From positions 806,001-870,000 of the forward strand of contig NZ_JXZC01000001.1 of NCBI RefSeq assembly GCF_000935355.1: 64,000 nucleotides of DNA. The letters are read 5' to 3'. The notes beneath the pieces are model-generated. The model saw nothing but the letters and a program-made list of their open reading frames with translations, was not told the origin of the DNA and did no database searches. The translations under genes were made by a program, and so were the position numbers. This document shows, in pieces, positions 46,925-58,596 of this stretch. Position 1 is the first letter of the stretch; each line of letters starts with the position of its first letter. The stretch is from Rossellomorea aquimaris. Lineage in GTDB: Bacteria > Bacillota > Bacilli > Bacillales > Bacillaceae_B.

Positions 46925-47311
46925 TTAACGAATTTCTTTCACAATACCATCTTCTATTACAATCGTCTTCGAAAGTGTTTCCTCTTCCCAATTGTCACCA
47001 ACTTGAATGTCCATCATACCTTGGACTTCCCTTTCCTTGAGTTCGCTCCCGATAGGCAAGATATTTAACTGTTCGATTTGGAATTCCAAGAGCTTGATCT
47101 TTTCAGCCCGTTCATTCAATTCTCTTTCAAAATGCTGACTTAATTTATGTGACGGGTATTTCTTCCCTCGTTCAATCTTTTTCATTTCAAACTGTAACTG
47201 GTCACATTCCTTGGCTAAATGAAACTTTTGATTTTCATACCGTTTCATCAACAAATCCTTACTATTTTCTGTCAGCACCTGTTTAATCGTAATCGTATGT
47301 ATCACATTCAA
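46925..47311 (-). CDS. ylqD: Conserved YlqD family protein
   Basis: YlqD is a 128-residue protein conserved in Bacillaceae at this position, function unknown. It has a first strand region [15 protein letters not shown], a central coiled coil (about residues 28-80, [24 protein letters not shown]) and a small C-terminal beta domain ([29 protein letters not shown]). The start is taken as TTG at 47311 after GGAGG. A 235-base gap with a terminator-like hairpin separates it from khpA, so it may begin a ylqD-rimM-trmD unit. Confidence 0.85.
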   Translation of the reverse strand: MNVIHTITIKQVLTENSKDLLMKRYENQKFHLAKECDQLQFEMKKIERGKKYPSHKLSQHFERELNERAEKIKLLEFQIEQLNILPIGSELKEREVQGMMDIQVGDNWEEETLSKTIVIEDGIVKEIR

Positions 47312-47427
47312 AGCTCTTCCTCCTCCTTCTATTCACCCCACTCTGTCGTATTGAATCCTCAGGGTGTCCTCTTGGGGGAGTGTTGGATTGTGCAGGTCTT
47401 TCTTCAGATAAAACAGTCTACCCCTAT

Positions 47428-47481
47428 GAAAAAGGGGACTGACGTCTTAAGGCTATATAGTAACCTTGTGGGTCAGTCCCC
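47428..47481 (-). terminator. Terminator hairpin between khpA and ylqD (GGACTG-type)
   Basis: On the minus strand a perfect 10-bp outer stem GGGGACTGAC/GTCAGTCCCC (arms 47472-47481 and 47434-47443), with an inner AAGG/CCTT pairing, is followed by TTTTTC. It is a good intrinsic terminator inside a gene cluster usually drawn as one operon. Confidence 0.8.
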
Positions 47482-47546
47482 TGGTTCTAAAAGAGCAAGT
47501 GTTGAAGGTCTAATGCCTCATGAGAAGGCAGCTGATGAAAGCTACC

Positions 47547-47780
47547 TTACTCCACTATCTCTAAAAAGATTTTCTTCTGTTGTGAAGATCCTGCTGCAGC
47601 GTATACCACAGTTCGAATCGATTTAGCTACTCTCCCTTGTTTCCCAATAACCTTCCCCATGTCCTCGGGATGAACAGATAACTTATACGTTATGCCGTTC
47701 GTTCCTTCATCCAAATCGATGTGGACCGCGTCAGGATGGTCAACTAAGGGTTTCACAATCGTTAGAATAAGATCTTTCAT
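47547..47780 (-). CDS. khpA: RNA-binding KH domain protein KhpA (YlqC)
   Basis: KhpA is a small KH-domain RNA-binding protein that pairs with KhpB (Jag) in Gram-positive bacteria and affects cell division and sRNA biology. The 77-residue protein is a single type II KH domain with the GxxG loop in GKVIGKQGRVAKSIRTVVYA near residue 43. It lies 12 bases after rpsP, as usual. Confidence 0.93.
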   Translation of the reverse strand: MKDLILTIVKPLVDHPDAVHIDLDEGTNGITYKLSVHPEDMGKVIGKQGRVAKSIRTVVYAAAGSSQQKKIFLEIVE

Positions 47781-47792
47781 CCATCTAATCGA

Positions 47793-49527
<1,735 letters not shown>

Positions 49528-49539
49528 TCATGCCGCCTC

Positions 49540-49872
49540 CTAATCCAATATTTCAAGATCATCAATGAGTTTTAAACAATGAGAAGAATCGATTGATGGT
49601 TCTTCTATTTTTTGTCTGAGTTGATCAAGAATCTCGTTGCGTTCTTGAAATTTTTTAAATAATAAAAGCTTTTCTTCGTACTCCTCGATCATGGCCTCTG
49701 TTCGTTTAATGTTATCATACACTGCTTGACGACTAACATTATACTCTTCAGCAATTTCCCCTAGAGAGAAATCATCCAGATAATAGAGGGACATATAGCT
49801 TCTTTGCTTAGGAGTTAACAAAGATTGATAAAAATCGTAGAGATAATTCATTCTGGTTGTTTTCTCCAGCAC
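49540..49872 (-). CDS. ylxM: Putative helix-turn-helix protein YlxM (SRP-associated)
   Basis: YlxM is a small sigma-region-4-like protein conserved next to ffh; it modulates SRP in some species. In the 110-residue protein, the helix-turn-helix core is [39 protein letters not shown] (residues about 19-57), followed by a coiled coil. The start is GTG at 49872, after AAGGAGG. It has a strong own promoter and is followed by ffh. Confidence 0.95.
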   Translation of the reverse strand: MLEKTTRMNYLYDFYQSLLTPKQRSYMSLYYLDDFSLGEIAEEYNVSRQAVYDNIKRTEAMIEEYEEKLLLFKKFQERNEILDQLRQKIEEPSIDSSHCLKLIDDLEILD

Positions 49873-49912
49873 GGATATCCCTCCTTGTTAAGTGAAAAAC
49901 CTTTACATATGA

Positions 49913-49941
49913 AGAATACAGTCTTTACAGGTGTTTGTCAA
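49913..49941 (-). promoter_or_regulatory. SigA promoter of ylxM-ffh
   Basis: On the minus strand, consensus -35 TTGACA (49936-49941) and -10 TATTCT (49913-49918) have a 17-base spacer. It is the closest match to the -35 consensus I found in this window. Confidence 0.85.
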
Positions 49942-49995
49942 GGATACTTATGGATTTTTCATAGGGAAAACCTAAAATAACAAACTGATTGCCTA

Positions 49996-50052
49996 AACAA
50001 AAGAAGAGTAACCTGCAAGACCACTTCTTATAGTCTATCATCAGGCTACTCT
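49996..50052 (-). terminator. Terminator after ftsY
   Basis: On the minus strand AGAGTAGCCTG (50042-50052) pairs with CAGGTTACTCT (50005-50015) with one wobble, then TCTTTTGTTT follows. It lies just after the ftsY stop and upstream of the ylxM promoter. Confidence 0.65.
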
Positions 50053-50066
50053 ATCGATCCTTAGAT

Positions 50067-51056
50067 CTATTCTTCTTCTTTATCAACAAGGTTTGAGAAC
50101 AAGCCGTATACATACTTTTCTGCGTCAAACGGCTGAAGGTCGTCCATTTTTTCGCCTAGTCCTACAAATTTAACAGGGATTTCGAGTTCGTTTCTGATTG
50201 CCAGGACGATTCCACCTTTGGCTGTACCATCAAGCTTCGTCAGGACGATTCCTGAGACGTTTGTCGCTTCTTTGAAGGTCTTCGCCTGTACCATGGCATT
50301 TTGGCCTGTGGTTGCGTCAAGAACGAGCAATACTTCGTGAGGAGCACCCGGAATTTCTCTTTCAATCACTCGCTTCACTTTTTCAAGCTCTTTCATAAGG
50401 TTCACTTTATTTTGCAACCTTCCTGCAGTGTCACATATTAATATGTCTGCTTTTTTCGCTTTGGCCGATTGGACTGCATCAAACATAACTGCCGCCGGAT
50501 CGCTTCCCGCAGCTTGTTTAATGACCGGAACCCCGACACGTTCCCCCCAAACTTCAAGCTGTTCGATCGCTCCTGCACGGAATGTGTCTCCTGCTGCAAG
50601 AACGACATTCTTACCCTGTTCCTTGAACATATGAGCCATTTTTCCGATGGTCGTCGTCTTTCCGACACCGTTCACTCCAACGAATAATAAAACCGTTAAC
50701 TCATTGTCTTGAATGTTCAGACTGCTGTCTTCATCACGATCCCCCTGGTAGATTTCTACGAGCTTCTCTGAGATGACAGATTGGACACCTTCCGTGTCTT
50801 GAATATTCTTTCGCTTCACTTCAAGCTTCAGTTCGTCAATCAGCTCCATGACGGTATCAAAGCCGACATCCGCTCCGATCAGGATCTCTTCCAGCTCTTC
50901 AAAGAACTCTTCATCGACTTTGCGGTATCTGGCCACCAGGTCATTCACCTTTGATGTGAAGTTGTTTCTTGTTTTACTTAACCCATCTTTAAATTTTTCT
51001 GATACATTATCACTCGACTGTGTAAATTTATCTTTAAGCTTCTTAAAAAAACTCAC
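50067..51056 (-). CDS. ftsY: Signal recognition particle receptor FtsY
   Basis: FtsY is the membrane-associated SRP receptor GTPase. In the 329-residue protein, a short basic N-terminal region without a long acidic A domain is followed by the NG domain: G1 [17 protein letters not shown] near residue 125, G3 [13 protein letters not shown] near residue 210 and G4 [12 protein letters not shown] near residue 267. It lies 16 bases after smc, as in B. subtilis, and ends the rnc-smc-ftsY unit. Confidence 0.98.
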   Translation of the reverse strand: MSFFKKLKDKFTQSSDNVSEKFKDGLSKTRNNFTSKVNDLVARYRKVDEEFFEELEEILIGADVGFDTVMELIDELKLEVKRKNIQDTEGVQSVISEKLVEIYQGDRDEDSSLNIQDNELTVLLFVGVNGVGKTTTIGKMAHMFKEQGKNVVLAAGDTFRAGAIEQLEVWGERVGVPVIKQAAGSDPAAVMFDAVQSAKAKKADILICDTAGRLQNKVNLMKELEKVKRVIEREIPGAPHEVLLVLDATTGQNAMVQAKTFKEATNVSGIVLTKLDGTAKGGIVLAIRNELEIPVKFVGLGEKMDDLQPFDAEKYVYGLFSNLVDKEEE

Positions 51057-51072
51057 TTTTCCACACCCTTAT

Positions 51073-54000
51073 TTAAGTTTCAAGTAGTTCCTTTGTTTCC
51101 TGTAGTCTGACTGATACCAATTTGGACACACCGGATTCCTGCATCGTTACACCGTATAGTACGTGGGCTTCCTCCATGGTACCCTTTCGATGAGTGATGA
51201 CGATGAATTGCGTTTCGTCACTGAATTTCTTTAAATATTGGCTGAACCTCTGCACATTTGCTTCATCAAGGGCTGCCTCAACCTCATCCAATATACAAAA
51301 TGGCACAGGCCGAATCTTCAGGATTGAAAATAGGAGTGCAATGGCCGTTAAGGCCCTCTCCCCGCCCGACATGAGGCCCAGGTTCTGCAGCTTCTTCCCA
51401 GGTGGTTGCGCCACTATATCCACCCCGGTATGAAGAAGATCTGATGGATCTGTCAGCTTTAACTGAGCTCGTCCACCACCAAACAAGGCTTTAAATACAC
51501 CTTCAAATTCCACTTGAATGGCCGTAAAGGTTTGATCAAAACGCTTGATCATTTCTGTATCCATTTCATTAATGACTAGATATAGTGTGTCCTTCGCTTC
51601 AGTTAAATCATTCTTTTGATCAACTAAAAATTCGTACCGTTCTTTTACTCGTTCATATTCATCTATGGCACCGAGATTGACGGTCCCCAGCTCTTCTAAG
51701 GCCAATTTCACAAGTTTCACTTTCTTTCTTGCTTCTTCAACCTCGATCGTCAATGGGTAGTCGGACTTAGCCGCTTCAAATGAAAGCATATACTCATCAC
51801 GTAAATGATCAAGTCTATTTTCAAGTTCAACATCAAGACGATTGATCTTTACTTCCTCGTCCCTCAAAGCTCCAACCAATCCTTTATGCTGACGCTTTAA
51901 TTCTTTTAACTCAAGTTCCTCATCTTCAACCCTATTTTGAAGATTCAAACGCTCTTCACGACGCAAAGAGATCAGGTTAGAAGTTTCAGCTTTTTGGACG
52001 GCACATTCTTCTGCCTTCTTCCCGAGCTGCTCCTCACCTGAAAAGTTATCCTTCATTTCTGTCTGCAGCCATTCTAAATCATCCTGCAAAGTATCTTTTC
52101 GCTTGTTAGTTTCGACGATTGTTTCCCGCACACGATTTAACTGATTACGACTATTAACCAGTTGCTCATTTCGCGCGGCCAGATTCGCCTTAATATCACT
52201 TATTTCGTTCAATAAAGCGTCCTTGGATGTTCGTTCACTATTCTTCTGGAGAGTAAGCTCGCTGATCTTTTGATCGAGTTTTGTAATCTCTTGCCCTATC
52301 TCATTGAGGGACTCCCTTAATTCCTTCGTCCTGGAATCATGCTTTTCTTTAACCGACGTAAAGTCTTTTTTCTCCAAGTCGTATAGGGAAAGCCTTTCAT
52401 CCAGATTCTGTTGGGATAATTCATTTTCACGAAGTTGGGAAAGCAGTTCTTGCTCCTTGAGTCTCAGACGCTCTCCCTTCACTCTCATTTCTTCCAGCTT
52501 CTTTTCTCTGAAACTGCTCTCTTCTTTGAGTGATTTGACTTGAGATTGAAGCTGTTCAGTCTGAGTTTCCATTGAAGAAAGCTTCGCTTTCATTTCTTCA
52601 AGCTCACCTTTTCTGGAAAGAAGAGAATTTTTTTTCTGCTTCATCGCACCACCTGACATGGATCCACCGGGATTAACAACATCCCCATCCAGTGTTACAA
52701 GACGATAGCGATATTGTACAAGCTTCGCGATTTCATTAGCTCCCTTTAAATCTTTTGTGATGATTACATTTCCAACCAGGTTGGAGATCACCATTTGGAA
52801 GCGCTGATCATAATTCAGGAGGTCGGTTCCAACCCCAATAAAGGATGAATGACCCTTCAGCATGTTTTTTTGACTATCAGGTATCGATTTCCCTTTGATC
52901 ACGTTCATCGGTAAGAAAGTAGCACGGCCATATTGATTCTTCTTTAAGAAAGCAATGGCTTTTCGGCCATCTTCTTCAGTGTCGACCACGATATGCTGCA
53001 TGGAGGCTGCCAGAGCAGTTTCCATAGCAGTTTCATATGATTTAGGTACAGTAATCAGTTCCGCAACAGCTCCTTGAACACCTGTTAACAGACCGTCACG
53101 TTCTTTCAAGACTTCTTTTACGCCTTGGAAGAAACCTGTATAATCTTCTTCCATTTCCTCAAGCATTTCTTTACGTGATTTTGCTTGTTGCAGAAATTGG
53201 AAAGCTTGATAAAGGGTTTTTTCTTGCTTTTCATATTTTTCTTTAACCGATTCAAGCTTTTTCTGTTCCTCTCGATAGAAGAATATGTGCTCATCGATTA
53301 CCTCTTTTTGTGCTTGCAGCTCTTTCGAAAGTTTTTTGTGACCCAATTGCAATTCATCGCGCTGGATGACATATTTTTCATTCTCTGCTTCTAATCGGCC
53401 GCTTCGGTTAGATTGCTGCTCCAGTTGTTGCTCAAGGTACTGAATTTCATTTTTAGCTGACGCCTGCTGATTCAGCTTCTCAATGTAATCGCTTTTGAAG
53501 GATTCTATTACATCTTCAATATTCTCATTATAATGCTTAAATTGATTCTGTTTCGTTGAAAGCAGTTCTTTTAGTTCCTTAACACCTGAATCAATAGACT
53601 TGAATTCCATTTCTGCTTTTTCTTTTTCAGAAATCAGTTGTTGAATTTGCTCCTTGGCTTCTTCTATCGAATGCTTTAATTGAGATTCGTTGGAAGACGA
53701 ATTTTTCTTCCGTTCCACTAATACTTGCTTCCTGCCCTCAAGTTTCTCCAATTCTTCACTTGTTGCCAGGAGCACTTCCTGAAGATTTGAAATCGACTCA
53801 TCAAGAGCTGCAATTTTATCCCGGGTTTGGGTTAGAATCGCTTCTTTCTTTTGTATACGCGTGGAAAGTGCCTGTTCTTCTTTTCCATGTTTTTCGAATT
53901 CTTCACTGAGCTTTTCCCATTGCTTATGTAAATCCTCAATATCATAGACCGTCAAGGCAACCTCGAACTTCTCCAGCTCTTCTTTTTTCTCTAAATAATC

Positions 54001-54639
54001 ACGTGCCATCGAAGCTTGGATTTTAAGGGGTTCTACTTGCCCTTCCAGCTCATGAAGAATGTCATTCACTCGATTTAGGTTTTCCTGTGTTTCGAATAAC
54101 TTATTTTCAGCCTTTTTTTTGCGAGATTTATACTTCAATACGCCAGCTGCCTCTTCGAAAATGGTTCGTCGTTCTTCAGGCTTACTATTAAGGATTTCTT
54201 CCACTTTCCCCTGACTGATGATGGAGAATGCTTCTTTCCCCAAGCCTGAATCCATAAATAATTCAATAATGTCTTTCAGTCGACAAGGCTGTTTATTGAG
54301 AAAATACTCACTATCCCCTGAACGGTACACTCGTCTAGTGACACTGATTTCACTGTAATCAATCGGAAGTGCTCCGTCTTGATTATCCAATACGAGTGTA
54401 ACCTCTGCTATGTTAAGGGCTTTTCTTGAATCACTGCCGGCAAATATAACATCTTCCATCTTCGATCCACGAAGACTTTTGGCAGACTGTTCGCCAAGCA
54501 CCCAGCGGATCGCGTCGATAATATTGCTTTTCCCACTGCCGTTTGGTCCAACAACAGCAGTAACACCCGGTACAAATTCCACGGATATTCTTTCTGCAAA
54601 AGATTTAAACCCCATTACTTCTAGTTGTTTGAGGAACAT
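51073..54639 (-). CDS. smc: Chromosome condensation protein Smc
   Basis: Smc with ScpA and ScpB folds and segregates the chromosome. In the 1188-residue protein, the N-terminal ATPase half begins MFLKQLEVMGFKSFAERISVEF and has the Walker A GPNGSGKSN (residues 31-39). Long coiled coils flank a hinge domain (about residues 500-680, including PGGSMSGGAMKQKKNSLLSR). The C-terminal half has the ABC signature LMSGGERALTAIALLFSIL and Walker B FCILDEVEAALDEANV. Length matches B. subtilis Smc. It lies 11 bases after rnc. Confidence 0.98.
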   Translation of the reverse strand: MFLKQLEVMGFKSFAERISVEFVPGVTAVVGPNGSGKSNIIDAIRWVLGEQSAKSLRGSKMEDVIFAGSDSRKALNIAEVTLVLDNQDGALPIDYSEISVTRRVYRSGDSEYFLNKQPCRLKDIIELFMDSGLGKEAFSIISQGKVEEILNSKPEERRTIFEEAAGVLKYKSRKKKAENKLFETQENLNRVNDILHELEGQVEPLKIQASMARDYLEKKEELEKFEVALTVYDIEDLHKQWEKLSEEFEKHGKEEQALSTRIQKKEAILTQTRDKIAALDESISNLQEVLLATSEELEKLEGRKQVLVERKKNSSSNESQLKHSIEEAKEQIQQLISEKEKAEMEFKSIDSGVKELKELLSTKQNQFKHYNENIEDVIESFKSDYIEKLNQQASAKNEIQYLEQQLEQQSNRSGRLEAENEKYVIQRDELQLGHKKLSKELQAQKEVIDEHIFFYREEQKKLESVKEKYEKQEKTLYQAFQFLQQAKSRKEMLEEMEEDYTGFFQGVKEVLKERDGLLTGVQGAVAELITVPKSYETAMETALAASMQHIVVDTEEDGRKAIAFLKKNQYGRATFLPMNVIKGKSIPDSQKNMLKGHSSFIGVGTDLLNYDQRFQMVISNLVGNVIITKDLKGANEIAKLVQYRYRLVTLDGDVVNPGGSMSGGAMKQKKNSLLSRKGELEEMKAKLSSMETQTEQLQSQVKSLKEESSFREKKLEEMRVKGERLRLKEQELLSQLRENELSQQNLDERLSLYDLEKKDFTSVKEKHDSRTKELRESLNEIGQEITKLDQKISELTLQKNSERTSKDALLNEISDIKANLAARNEQLVNSRNQLNRVRETIVETNKRKDTLQDDLEWLQTEMKDNFSGEEQLGKKAEECAVQKAETSNLISLRREERLNLQNRVEDEELELKELKRQHKGLVGALRDEEVKINRLDVELENRLDHLRDEYMLSFEAAKSDYPLTIEVEEARKKVKLVKLALEELGTVNLGAIDEYERVKERYEFLVDQKNDLTEAKDTLYLVINEMDTEMIKRFDQTFTAIQVEFEGVFKALFGGGRAQLKLTDPSDLLHTGVDIVAQPPGKKLQNLGLMSGGERALTAIALLFSILKIRPVPFCILDEVEAALDEANVQRFSQYLKKFSDETQFIVITHRKGTMEEAHVLYGVTMQESGVSKLVSVRLQETKELLET

Positions 54640-54650
54640 CTTCTTTCCCC

Positions 54651-55397
54651 CTATTTAGCGTCTAGCTTTTGTTTTAGCTTCTCAAGAGCCTTCTGTGCGG
54701 CTTGTTGTTCGGCTTCTTTCTTAGATCGGCCTTTTCCAATACCTAATTCATCGTCATTTAAGCTGACACGGGAAATGAACTGACGGTTATGGGCAGGCCC
54801 GCTTTCTTCAAGAATGCTGTATTCAATCATTCCTGCACTGCCTCGCTGAACTAGTTCTTGCAGCTGGCTCTTATAATCCATCACATGAGAAAAAGCACCG
54901 ACATTGATCTTTGGATAGACAACTTTTTCAAGGATTGAAATGACTGTATCTAACCCTTGATCCAAATATACCGCTCCGATAAACGCCTCAAAGACATCTG
55001 CGAGTAGTGCTGGTCTTTCTCGACCACCTGTCATTTCTTCTCCTTTACCAAGTAAGATGAGCTCTCCGAAATTCAGTTCGATCGAGAATTTCACCAAGGA
55101 CGGCTCACATACTATGGCTGCCCTTAATTTCGTAAGTTCACCTTCACTCATCATTGGATACTTCTTGAAAAGAAATTGAGAAACCGTTAATTCCAGGACG
55201 GCATCTCCAAGAAATTCTAAGCGTTCGTTGTCTTCATAAGGCTTCCGACGATGCTCATTCACATAGGATGAATGAGTAAAAGCTTGTTTTAACAGTTTTT
55301 CATCATTAAAATGAATCCCGATTTCATCTTGAAACGTTTTGAACTTTCCATCATTTTTATATCTGGATATTCCTTTATTTCTGCTTTGCTTCCGCAT
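54651..55397 (-). CDS. rnc: Ribonuclease III
   Basis: RNase III cuts double-stranded RNA in rRNA and scRNA processing. In the 248-residue protein, the catalytic domain signature [21 protein letters not shown] is near residue 60, the second acidic site is in [20 protein letters not shown] near residue 130, and a C-terminal dsRNA-binding domain contains [11 protein letters not shown] and [23 protein letters not shown]. The ATG at 55397 follows AGGTGGAG; a GTG four codons upstream overlaps that site. Confidence 0.97.
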   Translation of the reverse strand: MRKQSRNKGISRYKNDGKFKTFQDEIGIHFNDEKLLKQAFTHSSYVNEHRRKPYEDNERLEFLGDAVLELTVSQFLFKKYPMMSEGELTKLRAAIVCEPSLVKFSIELNFGELILLGKGEEMTGGRERPALLADVFEAFIGAVYLDQGLDTVISILEKVVYPKINVGAFSHVMDYKSQLQELVQRGSAGMIEYSILEESGPAHNRQFISRVSLNDDELGIGKGRSKKEAEQQAAQKALEKLKQKLDAK

Positions 55398-55427
55398 AAG
55401 GCACTCCACCTTGCTCTATATGTTCTC

Positions 55428-55457
55428 ATTATATACTAATCAAGTTTATGCTAAAAA
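55428..55457 (-). promoter_or_regulatory. Candidate promoter of rnc-smc-ftsY
   Basis: On the minus strand a consensus -10 TATAAT (55428-55433) lies about 30 bases before the rnc start. The -35 region is a poor T-rich match, so only the -10 supports the call. Confidence 0.4.
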
Positions 55458-55496
55458 AATCATTTACGCAAAAGTTTCTTGCATATGTTAGAACAC

Positions 55497-55533
55497 AAAT
55501 AAACTTGGTAGAGGTGAGACCTCTACCAAGTTT
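55497..55533 (-). terminator. Second terminator between acpP and rnc
   Basis: Arms of 14-15 bp (about 55501-55515 and 55519-55533) with a three-base loop form a perfect stem. On the minus strand TTTATTTG follows. It is one of two tandem terminators after acpP. Confidence 0.85.
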
Positions 55534-55543
55534 TAAATGGTTT

Positions 55544-55573
55544 TGAATGAAAGATGGGCGTTTGCCCATCTTT
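55544..55573 (-). terminator. First terminator after acpP
   Basis: The stem AAAGATGGGC/GCCCATCTTT (55550-55573) has T residues on both flanks. On the minus strand TTTCATTC follows. It lies about 20 bases beyond the acpP stop. Confidence 0.75.
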
Positions 55574-55589
55574 TTATTCAATCTAACGA

Positions 55590-55823
55590 TTAAGCGTTTG
55601 CTTTTATGTAGTTCACAGCATCACCTACTGTGCCGATTTTTTCAGCATCATCGTCAGAGATTTCCATGTCGAATTCATCTTCAAGTTCCATAACCAGCTC
55701 AACTACATCAAGGGAGTCAGCTCCTAGATCTTCTTTGAAAGAAGCTTCAAGAGTTACTTGAGATTCATCTACACCTAGACGATCAACGATAATTTTTGTT
55801 ACACGATCTAATACTTCTGCCAT
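55590..55823 (-). CDS. acpP: Acyl carrier protein
   Basis: ACP carries growing acyl chains on a phosphopantetheine arm. In the 77-residue acidic protein the prosthetic group attaches to Ser37 in [18 protein letters not shown]. The ATG at 55823 follows GGGAGGTG; a GTG three codons upstream overlaps that site. It lies after fabG with its own candidate promoter, so ACP can be made in excess of the Fab enzymes. It is called acpA in B. subtilis. Confidence 0.97.
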   Translation of the reverse strand: MAEVLDRVTKIIVDRLGVDESQVTLEASFKEDLGADSLDVVELVMELEDEFDMEISDDDAEKIGTVGDAVNYIKANA

Positions 55824-55844
55824 TTTTGTCACCTCCCATCAAGT

Positions 55845-55873
55845 ATTATAGAGAATTTTGCCTCTAATGAAAA
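55845..55873 (-). promoter_or_regulatory. Candidate promoter of acpP
   Basis: On the minus strand, -35 TTTTCA (55868-55873) and a consensus -10 TATAAT (55845-55850) have a 17-base spacer. It lies in the 93-base fabG-acpP gap. Confidence 0.55.
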
Positions 55874-55916
55874 GAGTATACATGAAAACGATCAATAATT
55901 TATTATTTCCTTGCCG

Positions 55917-56660
55917 TTACATGACCATTCCGCCATCGATATGAAGGGTTTGGCCTGTCATATAAGCAGCTGAGTCAGATGCAACAAATGTTACAACCTT
56001 CGCAATATCCTTGGGGTCACCAAAGCGGCTTAAAGGGATTTGCTTTAACATTTCATTACGCACATCTTCCGGCAGCTGATCCGTCATATCCGTTGAAATG
56101 AAACCCGGAGCGATCGCATTCACTGTGATTCCACGGGGTGCCAACTCTTTTGCTGTTGTTTTCGTTAATCCGATTACACCCGATTTAGCAGCCACATAGT
56201 TTGCCTGTCCGGGGTTTCCACTCACACCCACAATCGAAGAAATGTTGATGATCCTGCCGCTTCTTTGCTTCATCATTTGGCGCGTAACGGCCTTTGTGCA
56301 AAGGAATACACCCTTAAGATTGATGTTAATGACATCATCCCATTCTGCTTCTTTCATCCTCATCAATAAATTATCTTTCGTAATTCCAGCATTGTTAACA
56401 AGAATATCCACGGAACCGAATTGACCAATCGTTTCCTTTACCATGGCCTGAACAGCCTCACTATCCGATACATTACATTGTACGGCAATGGCTTCTCTGC
56501 CTAAACCTTTAATTTCATCGACGACTTCGTTAGCCTTCGCTTCACTTCCTGAATAGTTTACGGCAACATTACAGCCTTCGCGGGCAAGCTCAAGAGCAAT
56601 TTCCCTGCCTATTCCCCGGGACGCACCCGTTACCAGGGCAACTTTTCCTTCTAAATTCAT
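55917..56660 (-). CDS. fabG: 3-oxoacyl-ACP reductase FabG
   Basis: FabG reduces 3-ketoacyl-ACP with NADPH in fatty acid elongation. The 247-residue short-chain dehydrogenase has the nucleotide motif [12 protein letters not shown] near residue 10, NNAGITKD near residue 88, and the catalytic Ser-Tyr-Lys in [23 protein letters not shown] (near residues 138-158). The ATG immediately follows the fabD stop; the ribosome binding site AAGGAGGAAG lies in fabD. Confidence 0.97.
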   Translation of the reverse strand: MNLEGKVALVTGASRGIGREIALELAREGCNVAVNYSGSEAKANEVVDEIKGLGREAIAVQCNVSDSEAVQAMVKETIGQFGSVDILVNNAGITKDNLLMRMKEAEWDDVININLKGVFLCTKAVTRQMMKQRSGRIINISSIVGVSGNPGQANYVAAKSGVIGLTKTTAKELAPRGITVNAIAPGFISTDMTDQLPEDVRNEMLKQIPLSRFGDPKDIAKVVTFVASDSAAYMTGQTLHIDGGMVM

Positions 56661-57605
56661 TTAAGCTTCCTCCTTTAACGCTTGAATGGTTTGTTCTAAG
56701 GATGCTTCATCTTGAACAGCATACGTTTTCACCCGTCTATTGACTTTCTTCACTAAACCTGAAAGGACTTTTCCGGGTCCAACTTCGATAAACGTGTCCA
56801 CACCTAATTCAAGCAGGTTCTCAACAGAATCTTCCCATTGAACGGGTGAGTATAATTGTTCAATCAATAAACGCTTGATTTCTTCACCATCAGTCACAGG
56901 TTTTGCCGTCACATTCGCAACGACCGGTATAGCCGCATCTTCAATCGTGATTGAATCTAAGATTGAAACAAACTGGTCTGCAGCAGGTTTCATTAATTGA
57001 GAATGGAACGGACCACTCACTTGAAGTGGGATGACTCTCTTCGCTCCAGCTTCTTTCGCTTTCTCTGAAGCAAGCTCCACACCTTTCACCGTACCTGAAA
57101 TCACAATCTGACCAGGACAATTCAAATTTGCCAGCCCAACTGGATGTCCCTCATTTGTTACAAGATCGGTAACTTCTTTAAGGGGTCCTCTTGCCATGCC
57201 CAGAACAGCAGCCATTGTACCTTCTCCACTTGGAACCGCTTCTTCCATGAATTCCCCTCTTTTACGAACAGCATACACCGCATCTTCAAATCGAAGGGCG
57301 CCGGCAGCCACCAGGGCGGAATATTCACCTAAGCTGTGACCCGCTGTATAATCTGCTGTGATGCCTTCAGCCCTTAAACGGTCAAGAATCGCGACGCTTG
57401 TCGTTAATAAAGCAGGCTGAGCATTCGTCGTTTGGGTAAGTTCCTCTTGGGGCCCTTCAAAAATAACAGTTGATAGCTTTGTATCCAATCTTATGTCCGC
57501 TTTATTGAAATACTCCTGTACTTCAGGGTATTGATCAGCCAATTCTTTTCCCATCCCGACTGATTGAGAACCCTGTCCAGGAAAAATGAACGCGATTTTA
57601 CTCAT
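56661..57605 (-). CDS. fabD: Malonyl-CoA:ACP transacylase FabD
   Basis: FabD loads malonyl groups onto ACP. The 314-residue protein begins MSKIAFIFPGQGSQSVGMGKEL and has the catalytic Ser in the GHSLGEYSALVAAGAL elbow near residue 90 and the His in VSGPFHSQLM near residue 200. The ATG at 57605 lies one base after the plsX stop; a longer frame extends 16 codons upstream inside plsX without homology. Confidence 0.97.
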   Translation of the reverse strand: MSKIAFIFPGQGSQSVGMGKELADQYPEVQEYFNKADIRLDTKLSTVIFEGPQEELTQTTNAQPALLTTSVAILDRLRAEGITADYTAGHSLGEYSALVAAGALRFEDAVYAVRKRGEFMEEAVPSGEGTMAAVLGMARGPLKEVTDLVTNEGHPVGLANLNCPGQIVISGTVKGVELASEKAKEAGAKRVIPLQVSGPFHSQLMKPAADQFVSILDSITIEDAAIPVVANVTAKPVTDGEEIKRLLIEQLYSPVQWEDSVENLLELGVDTFIEVGPGKVLSGLVKKVNRRVKTYAVQDEASLEQTIQALKEEA

Positions 57606-57606
57606 A

Positions 57607-58596
57607 CTATTCCACACTCCCCTTGATGGCATCTTTAATTGTATTGGAGACATTATTCTTTACCATTTCCCTGGCTTGTCTCATAGCATTATATAAAGCA
57701 ACTTCATTTGATGAGCCATGGGCTTTGATCACCGGTGCTTTTAGACCAAACAAGCCCGCGCCTCCATACTCTGTATAATCCAGCATGTTCTTCATTTGCT
57801 TTAAATCATTTTTCACTAACCCGGCGGCCAATTTATTTTTTGTCGATGCTGTAAATGTCTTCTTAAGCATCGAGAAAACAGAAAGAGCCGTCCCTTCAAT
57901 CGTCTTCAACACCATATTCCCGGTAAATCCATCGGTTACTACGACATCCGCAGGACCTTCAAGTAAGTCCCTGGACTCAACATTCCCCACAAAATGAATA
58001 GGGGCGTCCTTTAGAAGTTGGAAAGATTTCTTTGTTAATTCATTCCCTTTTTTATCTTCAGTCCCAATGTTTAATAACCCTACACGGGGATTGTTGATTC
58101 CTCTTACTTTCTCAGCATAAATGCTCCCCATTATTGCATATTGAAGGAGATGTTCAGGCTTGGCATCAACATTCGCCCCTAAATCGAGCATGAGAAATCC
58201 TCTACCATCCAATGTAGGGAGGGTTGGTGCCAAAGCAGGGCGTTCAATCCCATCAATTCTGCCTACAATGAATAACCCGGCTGTCATCAGGGCACCTGTG
58301 TTTCCTGCAGAGATGCACGCATCAGCTTCCCCATTTTGAACCGCCTGGGCCATCAATACCATAGAGGCATTTTTCTTGCGTTTGATGGCTCTTACAGGTT
58401 CATCTGTCCCCTCTATCACTTCATCCGTATGAACGATTGTCAATCGATCAACTGGTGAGATGTACTGCTTGATTTGGCTTTCATCTCCGAATAAAAGCAC
58501 TTCTATATCGTTAAATTCCTTCAATGCGCGCTTTACACCAAGAACGATTTCTTTAGGAGCATGATCTCCGCCCATTGCATCAACGGCTAACTTCAT
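57607..58596 (-). CDS. plsX: Phosphate acyltransferase PlsX
   Basis: PlsX turns acyl-ACP into acyl-phosphate for PlsY, the first step of phospholipid synthesis. The 329-residue protein starts [20 protein letters not shown], the family signature, with [21 protein letters not shown] near residue 95, [19 protein letters not shown] and [17 protein letters not shown] near residue 225. It abuts the fapR stop. Membership of the FapR operon is standard in Bacillus. Confidence 0.97.
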   Translation of the reverse strand: MKLAVDAMGGDHAPKEIVLGVKRALKEFNDIEVLLFGDESQIKQYISPVDRLTIVHTDEVIEGTDEPVRAIKRKKNASMVLMAQAVQNGEADACISAGNTGALMTAGLFIVGRIDGIERPALAPTLPTLDGRGFLMLDLGANVDAKPEHLLQYAIMGSIYAEKVRGINNPRVGLLNIGTEDKKGNELTKKSFQLLKDAPIHFVGNVESRDLLEGPADVVVTDGFTGNMVLKTIEGTALSVFSMLKKTFTASTKNKLAAGLVKNDLKQMKNMLDYTEYGGAGLFGLKAPVIKAHGSSNEVALYNAMRQAREMVKNNVSNTIKDAIKGSVE

